The position numbers and the translations under genes were made by a program. From an uncultured Cellvibrionales bacterium (GTDB lineage Bacteria; Pseudomonadota; Gammaproteobacteria; Pseudomonadales; Cellvibrionaceae): a DNA stretch of 64,000 nucleotides. Each line of letters starts with the position of its first letter. Within the stretch, counting starts at the first letter, position 1. This document shows positions 27,117 through 35,712 of the stretch, in pieces. The DNA lies in contig CAJWBQ010000015.1 of assembly GCA_913020115.1 (NCBI GenBank), positions 1 through 64,000 of the forward strand. The letters run 5' to 3'. The notes under the pieces are model-generated. The model was given only the letters and a program-made list of their open reading frames with translations, had not been told where the DNA came from and searched no databases.

Positions 27117-28445
27117 TTATTCGAGAGCTTTATGGTTTTTGGCATTCTCTAGAAGTGCCAATAATGGTATCCCGCTTCCGCCGGTAGCTTCCCTTAAACT
27201 CTTCAATAGCAACTCTTGGCTGCCAAAGGTGGATTCGTCATATTGGTGCTTCAAAGGTGAGGTGCTCGGATTTTCGGTGTTTTCAGCCTGATCGTTTTGA
27301 AGTGCGGTTGTTATGCCGTTATCAGTGTGTAGTCCTATATTGAGATTGGCGTGCGGAATAGGATTTGGGTTTTTGACTGGGTTGGGTAGTTGGGCCTTTT
27401 CACTTTGGGCGATGGCGAGTGTTCTGAGCTCGCTGATGAGCTTGTCTATTTGTTCTTGGCGAATACTGCCGAGCTCTATTAGTTGTTTTAGTTGTAGCGA
27501 AGCATTTTGCCAAACATTTTCGGCAAAGGCTTGGGGTGTAATTGTGGCTGATGTGCTGGGCTCTGGCGCGGCTGGTTTGGCTGCTTGGTTGAGAGGTGTT
27601 GTGGCTTTAGACAGGCTGGCTTTGTCCATGCGCTGCTGCCAATACCGGCTAAATCGCAGTGATTTAATAAGGCCTGCACGGTAGGTCTTGTTTATGTTGT
27701 CGGCTAATAGGTTGAAGTCTTGGCAGGCAGGGGTGCTGGGAGACCCAAGTGCCACTGGGTATTGCCTAGCGACGGATGCCGCAATAGCTTGGTCGCGCCA
27801 AATTGTGCCCAGAAACCGCACGCGCAGGCCAATGTATTTATCCACTGCTGCCTGAAAGCGCTTAAAAATGTCATGGGCTTTGTTGATGCTGGGGGCCATG
27901 TTAACCAGTACTTGTACGGGCCTTTTAAAATTACTGCGACGCAATACTTTTAAAAGAGAGAAGGCATCAGTAAGCGAGGTGGGCTCAGGGGTGATGACCA
28001 CTATGGGCATTTGCGCAGCCGCAACAAAGTGCAGAACCGCTGGGGAGATGCCCGCGCCAGTGTCAATAATGAGATAGTCGTAGTGAGGCTCAAGGGCGTC
28101 GAGCCCTGTCATGAGCAGCGCTTGTTGCTCTGGCTCAAGCTCTACGCAGTTGGCAACCCCCGAGGCGCCGGGAATGATGTGTATTCCACCAGGGCCTTTA
28201 ACGAGTATCTCAGTGAGAGTTTTTTCGCCGCTGAGTAAGTGCTCTAGTGTGTATTGTGGGGCTATGCCAAGTAAGATGTTGATGTTGGCCAGACCGGTAT
28301 CCGCATCGAGGATACATACTTTATCGCCGCGCTTGGCTAAGGTTATCGCCAAATTCACCGCAATGTTGCTTTTGCCTACGCCGCCTTTGCCGCTGGTAAG
28401 GGCGATGGTTTTCATCTTGCGAGTGGCTATATTGGCGCTAGTCAT
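27117..28445 (-). CDS. MinD/ParA-family ATPase, FlhG-like, with C-terminal extension
   Basis: Deviant Walker-A ATPase related to FlhG/YlxH/MinD. Seen: 442 aa; SGKGGVGKSNIAVNLA with the signature lysine; DADTGLANINILLG; YLIIDTGAG switch; VNMAPSINKAHDIFKRF. After about residue 265 comes a low-complexity Ala/Pro/Ser linker and a Q/L-rich helical tail absent from standard FlhG. No MinD-type amphipathic C-terminal helix was recognised. No flagellar, min or par genes are nearby, so its cargo is unknown; neighbours are signalling genes. An alternative start is the ATG at 28415. Confidence 0.8.
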   Translation of the reverse strand: MTSANIATRKMKTIALTSGKGGVGKSNIAVNLAITLAKRGDKVCILDADTGLANINILLGIAPQYTLEHLLSGEKTLTEILVKGPGGIHIIPGASGVANCVELEPEQQALLMTGLDALEPHYDYLIIDTGAGISPAVLHFVAAAQMPIVVITPEPTSLTDAFSLLKVLRRSNFKRPVQVLVNMAPSINKAHDIFKRFQAAVDKYIGLRVRFLGTIWRDQAIAASVARQYPVALGSPSTPACQDFNLLADNINKTYRAGLIKSLRFSRYWQQRMDKASLSKATTPLNQAAKPAAPEPSTSATITPQAFAENVWQNASLQLKQLIELGSIRQEQIDKLISELRTLAIAQSEKAQLPNPVKNPNPIPHANLNIGLHTDNGITTALQNDQAENTENPSTSPLKHQYDESTFGSQELLLKSLREATGGSGIPLLALLENAKNHKALE

Positions 28446-28769
28446 TGCAGCGCCCTCGAGTTATTTTGCCTGAAATCCATTTTATATAAGGCATTGCGGG
28501 AGAACCCTGTAATCCATGTTGGTGTATTGAGGTGGTCTGCAGTAACATCTATAGGATGAATTCTGCGCCTGAGCGACATTATGATCGGCTGTTGGCGGAT
28601 AGGCAATGGTTACGAGCTGGCAAGATCTCAAGGCCGTAGTGAGAGGATTCGTGTTAAATTGGGATGTGGCTCACAGTTCGCCGGATTTGTGTGATTTACG
28701 GCGCTGAATAATTGATATCTTGGGCTGAATCCTTATCATTGGCAGGCTAACAATCGGAATATAACAAGA
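28446..28769. other. 324-bp intergenic region without a gene
   Basis: Divergent gap between the MinD-like gene (-) and the HDOD kinase gene (+). I see no open frame with a credible start and no strong hairpin. The last 60 bp contain a sigma70-like promoter (28712-28739). The rest is unexplained, long for this compact region, and would hold regulatory sites for both genes. Confidence 0.6.
28712..28739 (+). promoter_or_regulatory. candidate sigma70 promoter for the HDOD kinase gene
   Basis: TTGATA (28712-28717) and TATCAT (28734-28739) with a 16-bp spacer. A transcript start near 28746 would give a 5' leader of about 24 nt before the ATG at 28770. Read by eye. Confidence 0.45.
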
Positions 28770-30899
28770 ATGCCTACAAATACTCAGGCAGCATTAGCAG
28801 GACTAGAAATGGAAAAGCTTCCTTCTTTGCCACATATATTGGTGAAGATGTTGGAGGTCTGTCAAGATGACAACGCTGATTTTCAACAAATATCTCGTAT
28901 TGTGGCCCAGGATACGGCCATCACAGGACGTGTGTTAGCACTAGCTAACTCGCCTCTGTACTCTTCTGCATCGTCGGTAAATACCCTCGAACGTGCTTTG
29001 CTGGTGTTGGGTACTGATACCCTAAAAACTTTAATTATCACTGTGGCCGTTCAGCAGTTCTTTTCTAATTTTGGTAAACAGCATGCGGCCTATCTTAAAC
29101 GCTTTTGGAAGCAATCCCTCAGCTGTGCTCTGCTAAGTAAATCCTTTGCCGCGCTCACTAACTTCGCTCTGCCTGAACAAGCCTACTTAGCCGGCCTACT
29201 TCACAATGTGGGTAGCCTGGTTTTACAAAGCCAATTCCCTGAGCGCTATCACAATTTGCTGGAGTCGATGGCGGACTCAGGTGAGCTGAGCTTAATACAA
29301 GCTGAAGAACGTGAGTTTGGTGTCAATCACTGTAATCTTGGTGCTGAGTTACTCGCTTCCTGGGGGCTTGATCAATTTACCTGTGATGCCGTGCGCTACC
29401 ACCATGAGTCTCTGACCCACGTGCGCGACGCTCACCACCTGGTGAAGCTGGTCAATCTTTCGGCAGTGCTGGCTGAAGATGAGGCCCTAGGAGATAACAA
29501 CAGTTTCCTCGCGGCCGATACCCTCTTTGGTTTGACCGTACCGCTTACCCGTGAAATTTTATTGCAAATTCAAACTGAGGTTGGGCGAGTCGCTCAGTCC
29601 ATGGGTATTGACGTGAACGACATGGCGCGGGAAAGCGCTAAAGACAAAGCGGCAATGCAGAAGCTGGCGGAACAAATAAAAAACATAGGTTTGCTGCAAA
29701 ATGCTAAGGATAATCTGGCGCAGTCAGATTCCCGCGAAGAGTTAAATAGGCATATTACTAATACGGTTGAATTACTTTTTAACGTCAATGCTATTTTTCT
29801 TTTTGATATGAATGGTGACAGCAGTGAATTGGTCTATCAGTGTGGCCACTATGGCAAGCAAACGCCTGAAGCCGCCGACTTTAAAATTCCTCTAGAAGCT
29901 CAGCGCAGTTTAATTGCAGACTCAGTCCTTGAAAAAAGGGTGGTAAGTTCTTTAGGTGACAGCGCGCAGGTTTCAAGCTTGTCGTCCGTGGTTGATCGGC
30001 AGATTATAAGTTTAAGTGGGCGCAAGGGAATTCTCTGCGTGCCAATGTTAAACCCAAGGGTAAATACTTTGGGCTGCCAGGGCGTTATGGTTCTGGGGAT
30101 TGATGAAGAGTATCAAGAAAATAAGTTGCAGCTCCTAGGCCTCTTTGCCGCCGAGGCGGCGCGGGCTATTGAGCAGTGTGAGCAAAATGCCCTTAGAGAA
30201 TCTAGCGGGGGCGACGCGTTTAAAGATGAAATGGAAAGCCGCCTGCGTGAAATCGCTCATGAAGCCAATAATCCCCTGAGCATAATTCGCAATTATCTTG
30301 AATTGCTTGCTCTGAAGCTGGGCGACGAACACCAAGCCTTTGGTGAACTAGGTATTATTCGTGAAGAAATTGATCGCACAGGTCAAATAATTTTACAGTT
30401 GAAAGATTTAGGTAAGGTCGAGCTGGAAGTGAGTGGCGAGGTGGATATTAATGCCGAACTGACGGATCTGGTTGGAATTTATAAACAGTCTTTATTTTTA
30501 ACTCACGGCATTAACTGCGAGTTAACTCTGGATCTTGCGCTGCCTTCGTTGACTTTAAATCGCAATCCTATCAAGCAGGTATTCACGAACTTGATAAAAA
30601 ATGCCGCTGAAGCGATGGGCGAGGGAGGGCTGATTGCTTTGAGCACCTCGGACAAAATTAATCACAATGGTCGCGAATATGTGGAAGTAGTGATTGCCGA
30701 TAACGGCCCAGGAATTTCTGAGTCGGTGCGAGAGAACTTGTTTACGCCGGTAGTGTCAAGTAAGGGTGAAGGGCACTCAGGTCTAGGTTTAAGTATTTGT
30801 AAGCGATTGATTACCGAACTTGGTGGTTCCATCGCCTATAGAAGGGCAGCGTCTAAAACGGAATTTAAAATATTGTTACCACGGAAAGTAAAACGCTAG
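28770..30899 (+). CDS. HDOD domain-histidine kinase fusion protein
   Basis: Signalling protein of 709 aa. Seen: N-terminal HDOD domain (about 10-215; LPSLPHILVKMLEV, VAQDTAITGRVLALANSPLY, YLAGLLHNVGSLVL); a central GAF-like region (about 310-470); a C-terminal kinase with phosphoacceptor H497 in REIAHEANNPLSIIRNY and ATPase motifs NLIKNAAEAM, DNGPGIS and GLGLSICKR. No transmembrane segment. The adjacent downstream REC-PAS-GGDEF-EAL protein is the obvious candidate partner, which would route the signal into cyclic-di-GMP. HDOD domains are non-catalytic HD relatives. Confidence 0.9.
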   Translation: MPTNTQAALAGLEMEKLPSLPHILVKMLEVCQDDNADFQQISRIVAQDTAITGRVLALANSPLYSSASSVNTLERALLVLGTDTLKTLIITVAVQQFFSNFGKQHAAYLKRFWKQSLSCALLSKSFAALTNFALPEQAYLAGLLHNVGSLVLQSQFPERYHNLLESMADSGELSLIQAEEREFGVNHCNLGAELLASWGLDQFTCDAVRYHHESLTHVRDAHHLVKLVNLSAVLAEDEALGDNNSFLAADTLFGLTVPLTREILLQIQTEVGRVAQSMGIDVNDMARESAKDKAAMQKLAEQIKNIGLLQNAKDNLAQSDSREELNRHITNTVELLFNVNAIFLFDMNGDSSELVYQCGHYGKQTPEAADFKIPLEAQRSLIADSVLEKRVVSSLGDSAQVSSLSSVVDRQIISLSGRKGILCVPMLNPRVNTLGCQGVMVLGIDEEYQENKLQLLGLFAAEAARAIEQCEQNALRESSGGDAFKDEMESRLREIAHEANNPLSIIRNYLELLALKLGDEHQAFGELGIIREEIDRTGQIILQLKDLGKVELEVSGEVDINAELTDLVGIYKQSLFLTHGINCELTLDLALPSLTLNRNPIKQVFTNLIKNAAEAMGEGGLIALSTSDKINHNGREYVEVVIADNGPGISESVRENLFTPVVSSKGEGHSGLGLSICKRLITELGGSIAYRRAASKTEFKILLPRKVKR

Positions 30900-30954
30900 G
30901 CAAATAAAAAAATAATAGTTGCCTTCGGCAACACATATATTTGGATAGGGTGCT

Positions 30955-33150
30955 ATGAAAGCCGAGTTAGCCGAGATGCAGGCACGACAGGCCGCGTCTA
31001 ACATCAGGGTGCTGGTGGTAGATGACGAGTCTCGAATGCTCACAAGCCTCGAGGCCCTGCTAAAGTACAAAAACTATCAAGTAGACACTGCTCTCGGTGG
31101 TAAGCTGGCTTGCCAAAAACTTGAGAGTAATCACTACGATTTAGTGCTGCTTGACTTGAATATGGGAGACTTTGATGGCTATGCTGTGATGGCCTATATG
31201 GCAGAGCGTGGCATCAATGTCACCACCGTAGTGGTAAGTGGTGAAACCTCCTTCGACGCGGTGCGAAAGGCTCTGCGAATGGGCGCTTCCGACTACGTTA
31301 AAAAACCTTATTCCCCCGAAGAACTGTTTGCCACCATTGATTCAACCCTGCACAAAAAACTCTTGCGAGATGAGCGAGATCGTTATCAAGCTCACGTGCA
31401 GAAATCAGAAACGCTTTACCGCTACATTGTGGACCGTTCTCCCGATATAGTTTTTCTGTTAAACGCTGAGGGTTCGTTTAATTTTTCTAACTCACAAATG
31501 GAGTCGGTGCTGGGTTACAGTTCTGATGAGCTTGTGGGTACGTCGTTCAATAATTTGCTAGATGGCCCACATCGGCAAGTTGAAGAGATCTTTAATAGCG
31601 CTGTTGATCATGTGGCTACCGAGGGCTTGCACAATGTAGAGTTGTGTTTGAAGCATCGCGCAGACAGTGGTGATAAAAAATATTTCGAAGTGACCCTGTT
31701 TGCAGTGCATACCGATATTATGGGTGTGATGGAAAATATGGGGCATGAGAATTCCCCTTCTGAAGCGCCAGCATTGAATGCCGTAGGAGAAAGCTTTGCT
31801 GGCTATTATGGCACTGCACGGGACGTCACCGAACGAAAAAAATCCGAGAGCTTAATCCGTTTTCAGGCCTACCATGATTTACTTACGCGATTGCCAAATC
31901 GCTCGCTCTTTAACGATCGTTTAGATTTGGCTATTGCGCACTCACGTCGCCACAATCAATTATTGGTGGTGATGTATCTAGATTTAGACAGATTCAAAAG
32001 CGTGAATGATACCTTTGGTCACAGTGTTGGTGACCTGCTTTTACAGGCGGTGGTGACCCGCTTGCAGAAATGCTTGCGTGAAGGTGACACGCTCAGTCGA
32101 TTTGGCGGTGATGAGTTTGTTTTGCTGCTGCCGGAAATCGGCGGCACTTTAGATGCTGAGTTGATAGCAGGGAAAATAATCGACGCGCTGAAAGAACCTT
32201 TTGAGCTGGAAGGGCAGGAAGTATTTGTAGGAATCAGCATTGGTGCTGCATTATTCCCAGAGTTTGGCGGTAGTAAAGACGTGCTAATAAAGCACGCTGA
32301 CATCGCCATGTATCAGGCGAAGATTCAGGGCAATAACAGTTATGCGCTCTTCGATCATGCGATGGGTGAGCACTTAAGTCACAGCATTAAGCTCGAGAGC
32401 GAATTGCATCACGCTTTAGAAAACGATGAGCTCAGAGTGTTCTATCAGCCACAGATTTGCACCAAAACAGATTCAGTGATTGGAGTAGAAGCCTTAGTTC
32501 GTTGGCAGCATCCCGAGCGAGGCTTAATTTACCCGGGTGAGTTTATCGCCTTGGCCGAAGAGACCAAGATGATTCTCGATGTGGGCGAATGGGTGATGAG
32601 ACACGCCGTTGCTGAGGTGAAGGGCTGGATGGATCAAGGTTTACCGCCTCTGCGTTTGGCGGTGAATTTTTCGTCTTTGCAGGTTGAGCAGGCCAACTTG
32701 GTGGAGAAAGTAATCGATACCTTGGCAGAATTCGATTTCCCTCCACGCTATTTTGAGTTGGAAATTACCGAAAGTGTCATGATGCACGACTTGGAGGGCA
32801 TGGTTAAAAAACTCCAGAGTCTGGCTGACCATGGCATTGCGGTTGCTATAGATGACTTTGGAACGGGATATTCTTCGCTGAATTATTTACACAAGCTGCC
32901 TATTCATACGGTGAAGCTGGACCAATCTTTTGTGCGTAATATTCAATCAGTGGATCTTGAGGTGAGTATCGTCAATGCCATCTGCGCAATGGCGCACGGG
33001 CTGAGGTTGAATATCGTCGCCGAGGGTGTTGAAAATCAAGAGCAGTATGACTACCTAAAGAAGCTAGAGTGTCAGGAAGTGCAGGGTTACTTGATCAGCA
33101 AGCCTCTTCCCGGAGAGGCCCTGCTGCAGTTTCTGGCGGCAAGGCCCTAA
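30955..33150 (+). CDS. response regulator with PAS, GGDEF and EAL domains
   Basis: Cyclic-di-GMP enzyme of 731 aa under receiver control. Seen: receiver at about 18-135 (VLVVDDESRM; phosphoacceptor Asp in LLDLNMGDFDG; VKKPYSPEEL); PAS at about 148-285; GGDEF domain with an intact GGDEF motif (384-388); EAL domain with E512-A513-L514 in EALVRWQHP and DDFGTGYSSL, so both synthesis and hydrolysis motifs look complete. Probably phosphorylated by the HDOD kinase encoded 55 bp upstream. Converges with the Hfq-like gene, 5 bp away. Confidence 0.94.
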   Translation: MKAELAEMQARQAASNIRVLVVDDESRMLTSLEALLKYKNYQVDTALGGKLACQKLESNHYDLVLLDLNMGDFDGYAVMAYMAERGINVTTVVVSGETSFDAVRKALRMGASDYVKKPYSPEELFATIDSTLHKKLLRDERDRYQAHVQKSETLYRYIVDRSPDIVFLLNAEGSFNFSNSQMESVLGYSSDELVGTSFNNLLDGPHRQVEEIFNSAVDHVATEGLHNVELCLKHRADSGDKKYFEVTLFAVHTDIMGVMENMGHENSPSEAPALNAVGESFAGYYGTARDVTERKKSESLIRFQAYHDLLTRLPNRSLFNDRLDLAIAHSRRHNQLLVVMYLDLDRFKSVNDTFGHSVGDLLLQAVVTRLQKCLREGDTLSRFGGDEFVLLLPEIGGTLDAELIAGKIIDALKEPFELEGQEVFVGISIGAALFPEFGGSKDVLIKHADIAMYQAKIQGNNSYALFDHAMGEHLSHSIKLESELHHALENDELRVFYQPQICTKTDSVIGVEALVRWQHPERGLIYPGEFIALAEETKMILDVGEWVMRHAVAEVKGWMDQGLPPLRLAVNFSSLQVEQANLVEKVIDTLAEFDFPPRYFELEITESVMMHDLEGMVKKLQSLADHGIAVAIDDFGTGYSSLNYLHKLPIHTVKLDQSFVRNIQSVDLEVSIVNAICAMAHGLRLNIVAEGVENQEQYDYLKKLECQEVQGYLISKPLPGEALLQFLAARP

Positions 33151-33155
33151 GCCCA

Positions 33156-33377
33156 TTAGGCAGCGTTATAATTTACTTGTTTGTCTGGGAGAATGGTCGA
33201 AATTACGTGCTTATAGATCATTTGCGAGCCCTGAGGTGCCGATAGCACCACAAGATGCATGTCATAAGACTCAATAACACCCTTTAGACGGATGCCGCTG
33301 ACCAGAAATATATTAACCGTAGCGCCTGATTCACGCAGAGCTTGAAGAAAAGCATCTTGTATATTGGGGTTGCTCAT
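33156..33377 (-). CDS. divergent Hfq-like Sm protein
   Basis: Sm-fold RNA-binding protein related to Hfq, 73 aa. Seen: IQDAFLQALRES (Q and D of the proximal face kept), Sm1 region FLVSGIRLKGVIESYD, and Sm2 IYKHVISTILP with the hallmark Y-K-H. Unlike canonical Hfq, the rim arginine patch (RRER in E. coli) is RESG, the proximal Phe region DQF is DMH, and there is almost no C-terminal tail. The gene stands alone, not in the usual miaA-hfq-hflX context. Likely a second, specialised Hfq; altered RNA binding is inference. Confidence 0.85.
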   Translation of the reverse strand: MSNPNIQDAFLQALRESGATVNIFLVSGIRLKGVIESYDMHLVVLSAPQGSQMIYKHVISTILPDKQVNYNAA

Positions 33378-33579
33378 CGGTTCCTCTTAGAGCCTCTGAT
33401 TGATAGGGTGTAATTATGGCCCCAATAAGTGAGATAAGCTAGCAATAAGTGCCTGTTATTATTGATGTTATAGGCGACTTATTCGTCTTAGACCTTTGGT
33501 ACAACTATAATAATAGCAATGTGACTTTTGATCGACCGCGAATCGAACCGATTTACGGCATAAATATAGAACCTATTCC

Positions 33580-34602
33580 ATGCGAGATTACTTTATTCGG
33601 CGGTTGTTATTAATTCCGCCCACCCTGATCGGCGTCACAATAATCGTGTTTGCCATTACTCGCCTTGTTCCAGGCGGGCCTCTAGAGCGGGCAATCATGG
33701 AAATGCAGGTGATGAGTGCCGATAGTGCCGGCAGTTCGCAGGTGTCGGGCCAGGGCATGGCTCTATCTGATGACCAGCTCGAGCGCCTGAAAGAGTATTA
33801 TGGCTTCGATAAGCCAGTGTTTGAAAGCTACGTACTGTGGGTTGGCAAGGTGCTCAAGGGTGATTTGGGCAACTCCTATCGTTACAACGAGCCTGTGTGG
33901 GATGTAATTAGAGACCGTTTCCCTGTCTCCCTCTATTACGGCATCGTGACCTTAGTGATCACTTATATTGTTTGTATACCGCTCGGGGTGCTAAAAGCCA
34001 TTCGGCATAAGACCTTCGTGGACAACTTCACCTCAATCTTAATTTTTGTCGGCTATGCCGTGCCTGGCTATGCGCTGGGTTCACTATTGCTGCTGTATTT
34101 TTCGGTGCGCCTCGAATGGTTTCCAATGGGGGGCTTCGTCAGTTACGAATTTGAGGATTTAAGCCTCGGAGGGAAAGTGGCAGATTTAATCAAGCACTCG
34201 GCACTGCCCCTAATCTGCTATCTGGTCGGCAGTTTTGCCCTTGTCACATTGTTGCTAAAAAATCATCTGATCGACAATTTGGCAGCGGATTACATTCGGA
34301 CTGCGATTGCCAAGGGCGTGTCATTCCGCAAAGCTGTCACTCAACACGCCATGCGTAACTCTCTGATTCCTATTGCCACCACGTTCGGGCAAAACGTAGT
34401 GTTGTTGGTGTCTGGCTCGTTTCTCATTGAAACCATCTTTGATATTGATGGCTTTGGTTTACTGGGTCTCACGTCCATTGTTGATCGAGATTATCCCGTG
34501 GTGATGGGGGTGGTGTTATTGAGTAGTTTTCTTCTGCTGATTGGCAACATTATTTCAGATTTCCTTGTCGCGATCGTCGATCCGCGCATTCGCTTTCAAT
34601 AG
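33580..34602 (+). CDS. peptide ABC transporter permease (YejB/OppB type)
   Basis: Inner-membrane permease of a peptide importer. Seen: 340 aa; N-terminal MRDYFIRRLLLIPPTLIGVTI with the typical first helix; extended periplasmic loop; about six transmembrane segments; the EAA-like loop TAIAKGVSFRKAVTQHAMRNSL. Longer than ordinary OppB/DppB and closest in layout to YejB. First gene of the permease-permease-binding protein-ATPase-ATPase operon. A TATAAT at 33506-33511 may belong to its promoter. Confidence 0.9.
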   Translation: MRDYFIRRLLLIPPTLIGVTIIVFAITRLVPGGPLERAIMEMQVMSADSAGSSQVSGQGMALSDDQLERLKEYYGFDKPVFESYVLWVGKVLKGDLGNSYRYNEPVWDVIRDRFPVSLYYGIVTLVITYIVCIPLGVLKAIRHKTFVDNFTSILIFVGYAVPGYALGSLLLLYFSVRLEWFPMGGFVSYEFEDLSLGGKVADLIKHSALPLICYLVGSFALVTLLLKNHLIDNLAADYIRTAIAKGVSFRKAVTQHAMRNSLIPIATTFGQNVVLLVSGSFLIETIFDIDGFGLLGLTSIVDRDYPVVMGVVLLSSFLLLIGNIISDFLVAIVDPRIRFQ

Positions 34603-34634
34603 CCCGTGGATACTAAGGCAGATGCAATAACATG

Positions 34635-35702
34635 ATGATAACGCTCAACCCACAGACGCAGAAAAAGCTGCGTCGATTTAAAGCCATTAAGCGTGGTTAT
34701 TACTCCTTTCTCCTGATTTGTTTGATTCTGGTTTTAACGACTTTTGCTGAGCTGTTGATCAACAGCCGTGCATTGCTTGTGTCTTACGAAGGTGAGTGGT
34801 TCTTTCCAACCTACACGCAATATCATCCAGGCACTGATTTCGGCGAGGACTACGCCTACGAAACACGTTACCGGGCGCTAAACGCTCGCTGGCAAGCAGA
34901 GGGCAGTGAAAACTGGATGTTAATGCCTCTGGTGCCTTATAGCCCCTATGAGAATGATTCCGCCAATGGGGTATTTAAACCCACCGCACCCTCCGCCGCT
35001 CAGCAGCATTATCTGGGTACTGATTCCACCAGTCGCGATATCTTAGCTCGTCTATTTTACGGCATTCGTATTGCTTTGTTGTTTGCGCTGGCTTTTATGG
35101 TGGTTGTGTATTTGATTGGCATCAGTATTGGTTGCGCAATGGGCTTTTTTGGCGGTGTGTTTGATTTGGTGTTTCAGCGTCTGATTGAAATCTGGTCGAA
35201 CATTCCTTTTCTTTATATGGTGATAATCGTTTTCTCCGTGATACCCAATACCCTGTCGATAGCTGCTCGTATTGGCATATTACTCCTAGTGATGGTGCTG
35301 TTTTCCTGGACCTCAATGACTTACTACATGCGCACTGAGACCTATAAAGAAAAAGCGCGTGACTATGTGGCTGCGGCTCGTATCATCGGCGCGTCCAATT
35401 TCAGAATTATCTTCAAGCATATTCTGCCCAACGTGCTCTCCACCTTAGTCACTTTTATGCCTTTTACTATTATTGGGGCCATCTCTTCTATTACCGCCTT
35501 AGACTATTTGGGTTTTGGCTTGCCGCCACCCACGCCCAGTTTGGGAGAGTTATTGAAACAAGGTACGGCAACACTGCGTACGGCACCTTGGATCGTCATG
35601 TCCTCATTTGGCACTCTGGTAGTGATTTTAACCCTCGTCACTTTTATCGGTGAGGCTGTTCGTGAATCTTTCGACCCCAAGAAATTTACGGTTTATCGTT
35701 AA
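34635..35702 (+). CDS. peptide ABC transporter permease (YejE/OppC type)
   Basis: Second permease of the importer, 355 aa from the second ATG (an ATG also sits one codon upstream). Seen: N-terminal basic region and first helix YYSFLLICLILVLTTFAELL; a long periplasmic insert containing YHPGTDFGEDYAYETRYRAL typical of YejE; LGTDSTSRDILARLFYGIRIAL; the EAA-like loop YVAAARIIGASNFRIIFKHI. Pairs with the upstream YejB-like permease. Confidence 0.9.
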   Translation: MITLNPQTQKKLRRFKAIKRGYYSFLLICLILVLTTFAELLINSRALLVSYEGEWFFPTYTQYHPGTDFGEDYAYETRYRALNARWQAEGSENWMLMPLVPYSPYENDSANGVFKPTAPSAAQQHYLGTDSTSRDILARLFYGIRIALLFALAFMVVVYLIGISIGCAMGFFGGVFDLVFQRLIEIWSNIPFLYMVIIVFSVIPNTLSIAARIGILLLVMVLFSWTSMTYYMRTETYKEKARDYVAAARIIGASNFRIIFKHILPNVLSTLVTFMPFTIIGAISSITALDYLGFGLPPPTPSLGELLKQGTATLRTAPWIVMSSFGTLVVILTLVTFIGEAVRESFDPKKFTVYR

Positions 35703-35712
35703 GGAAAAAAAT

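Noticed and set aside
27488..28473. Several + strand open frames opposite the MinD-like gene
   Set aside because: Shadows of the MinD-like coding sequence with no recognisable domains or ribosome sites.
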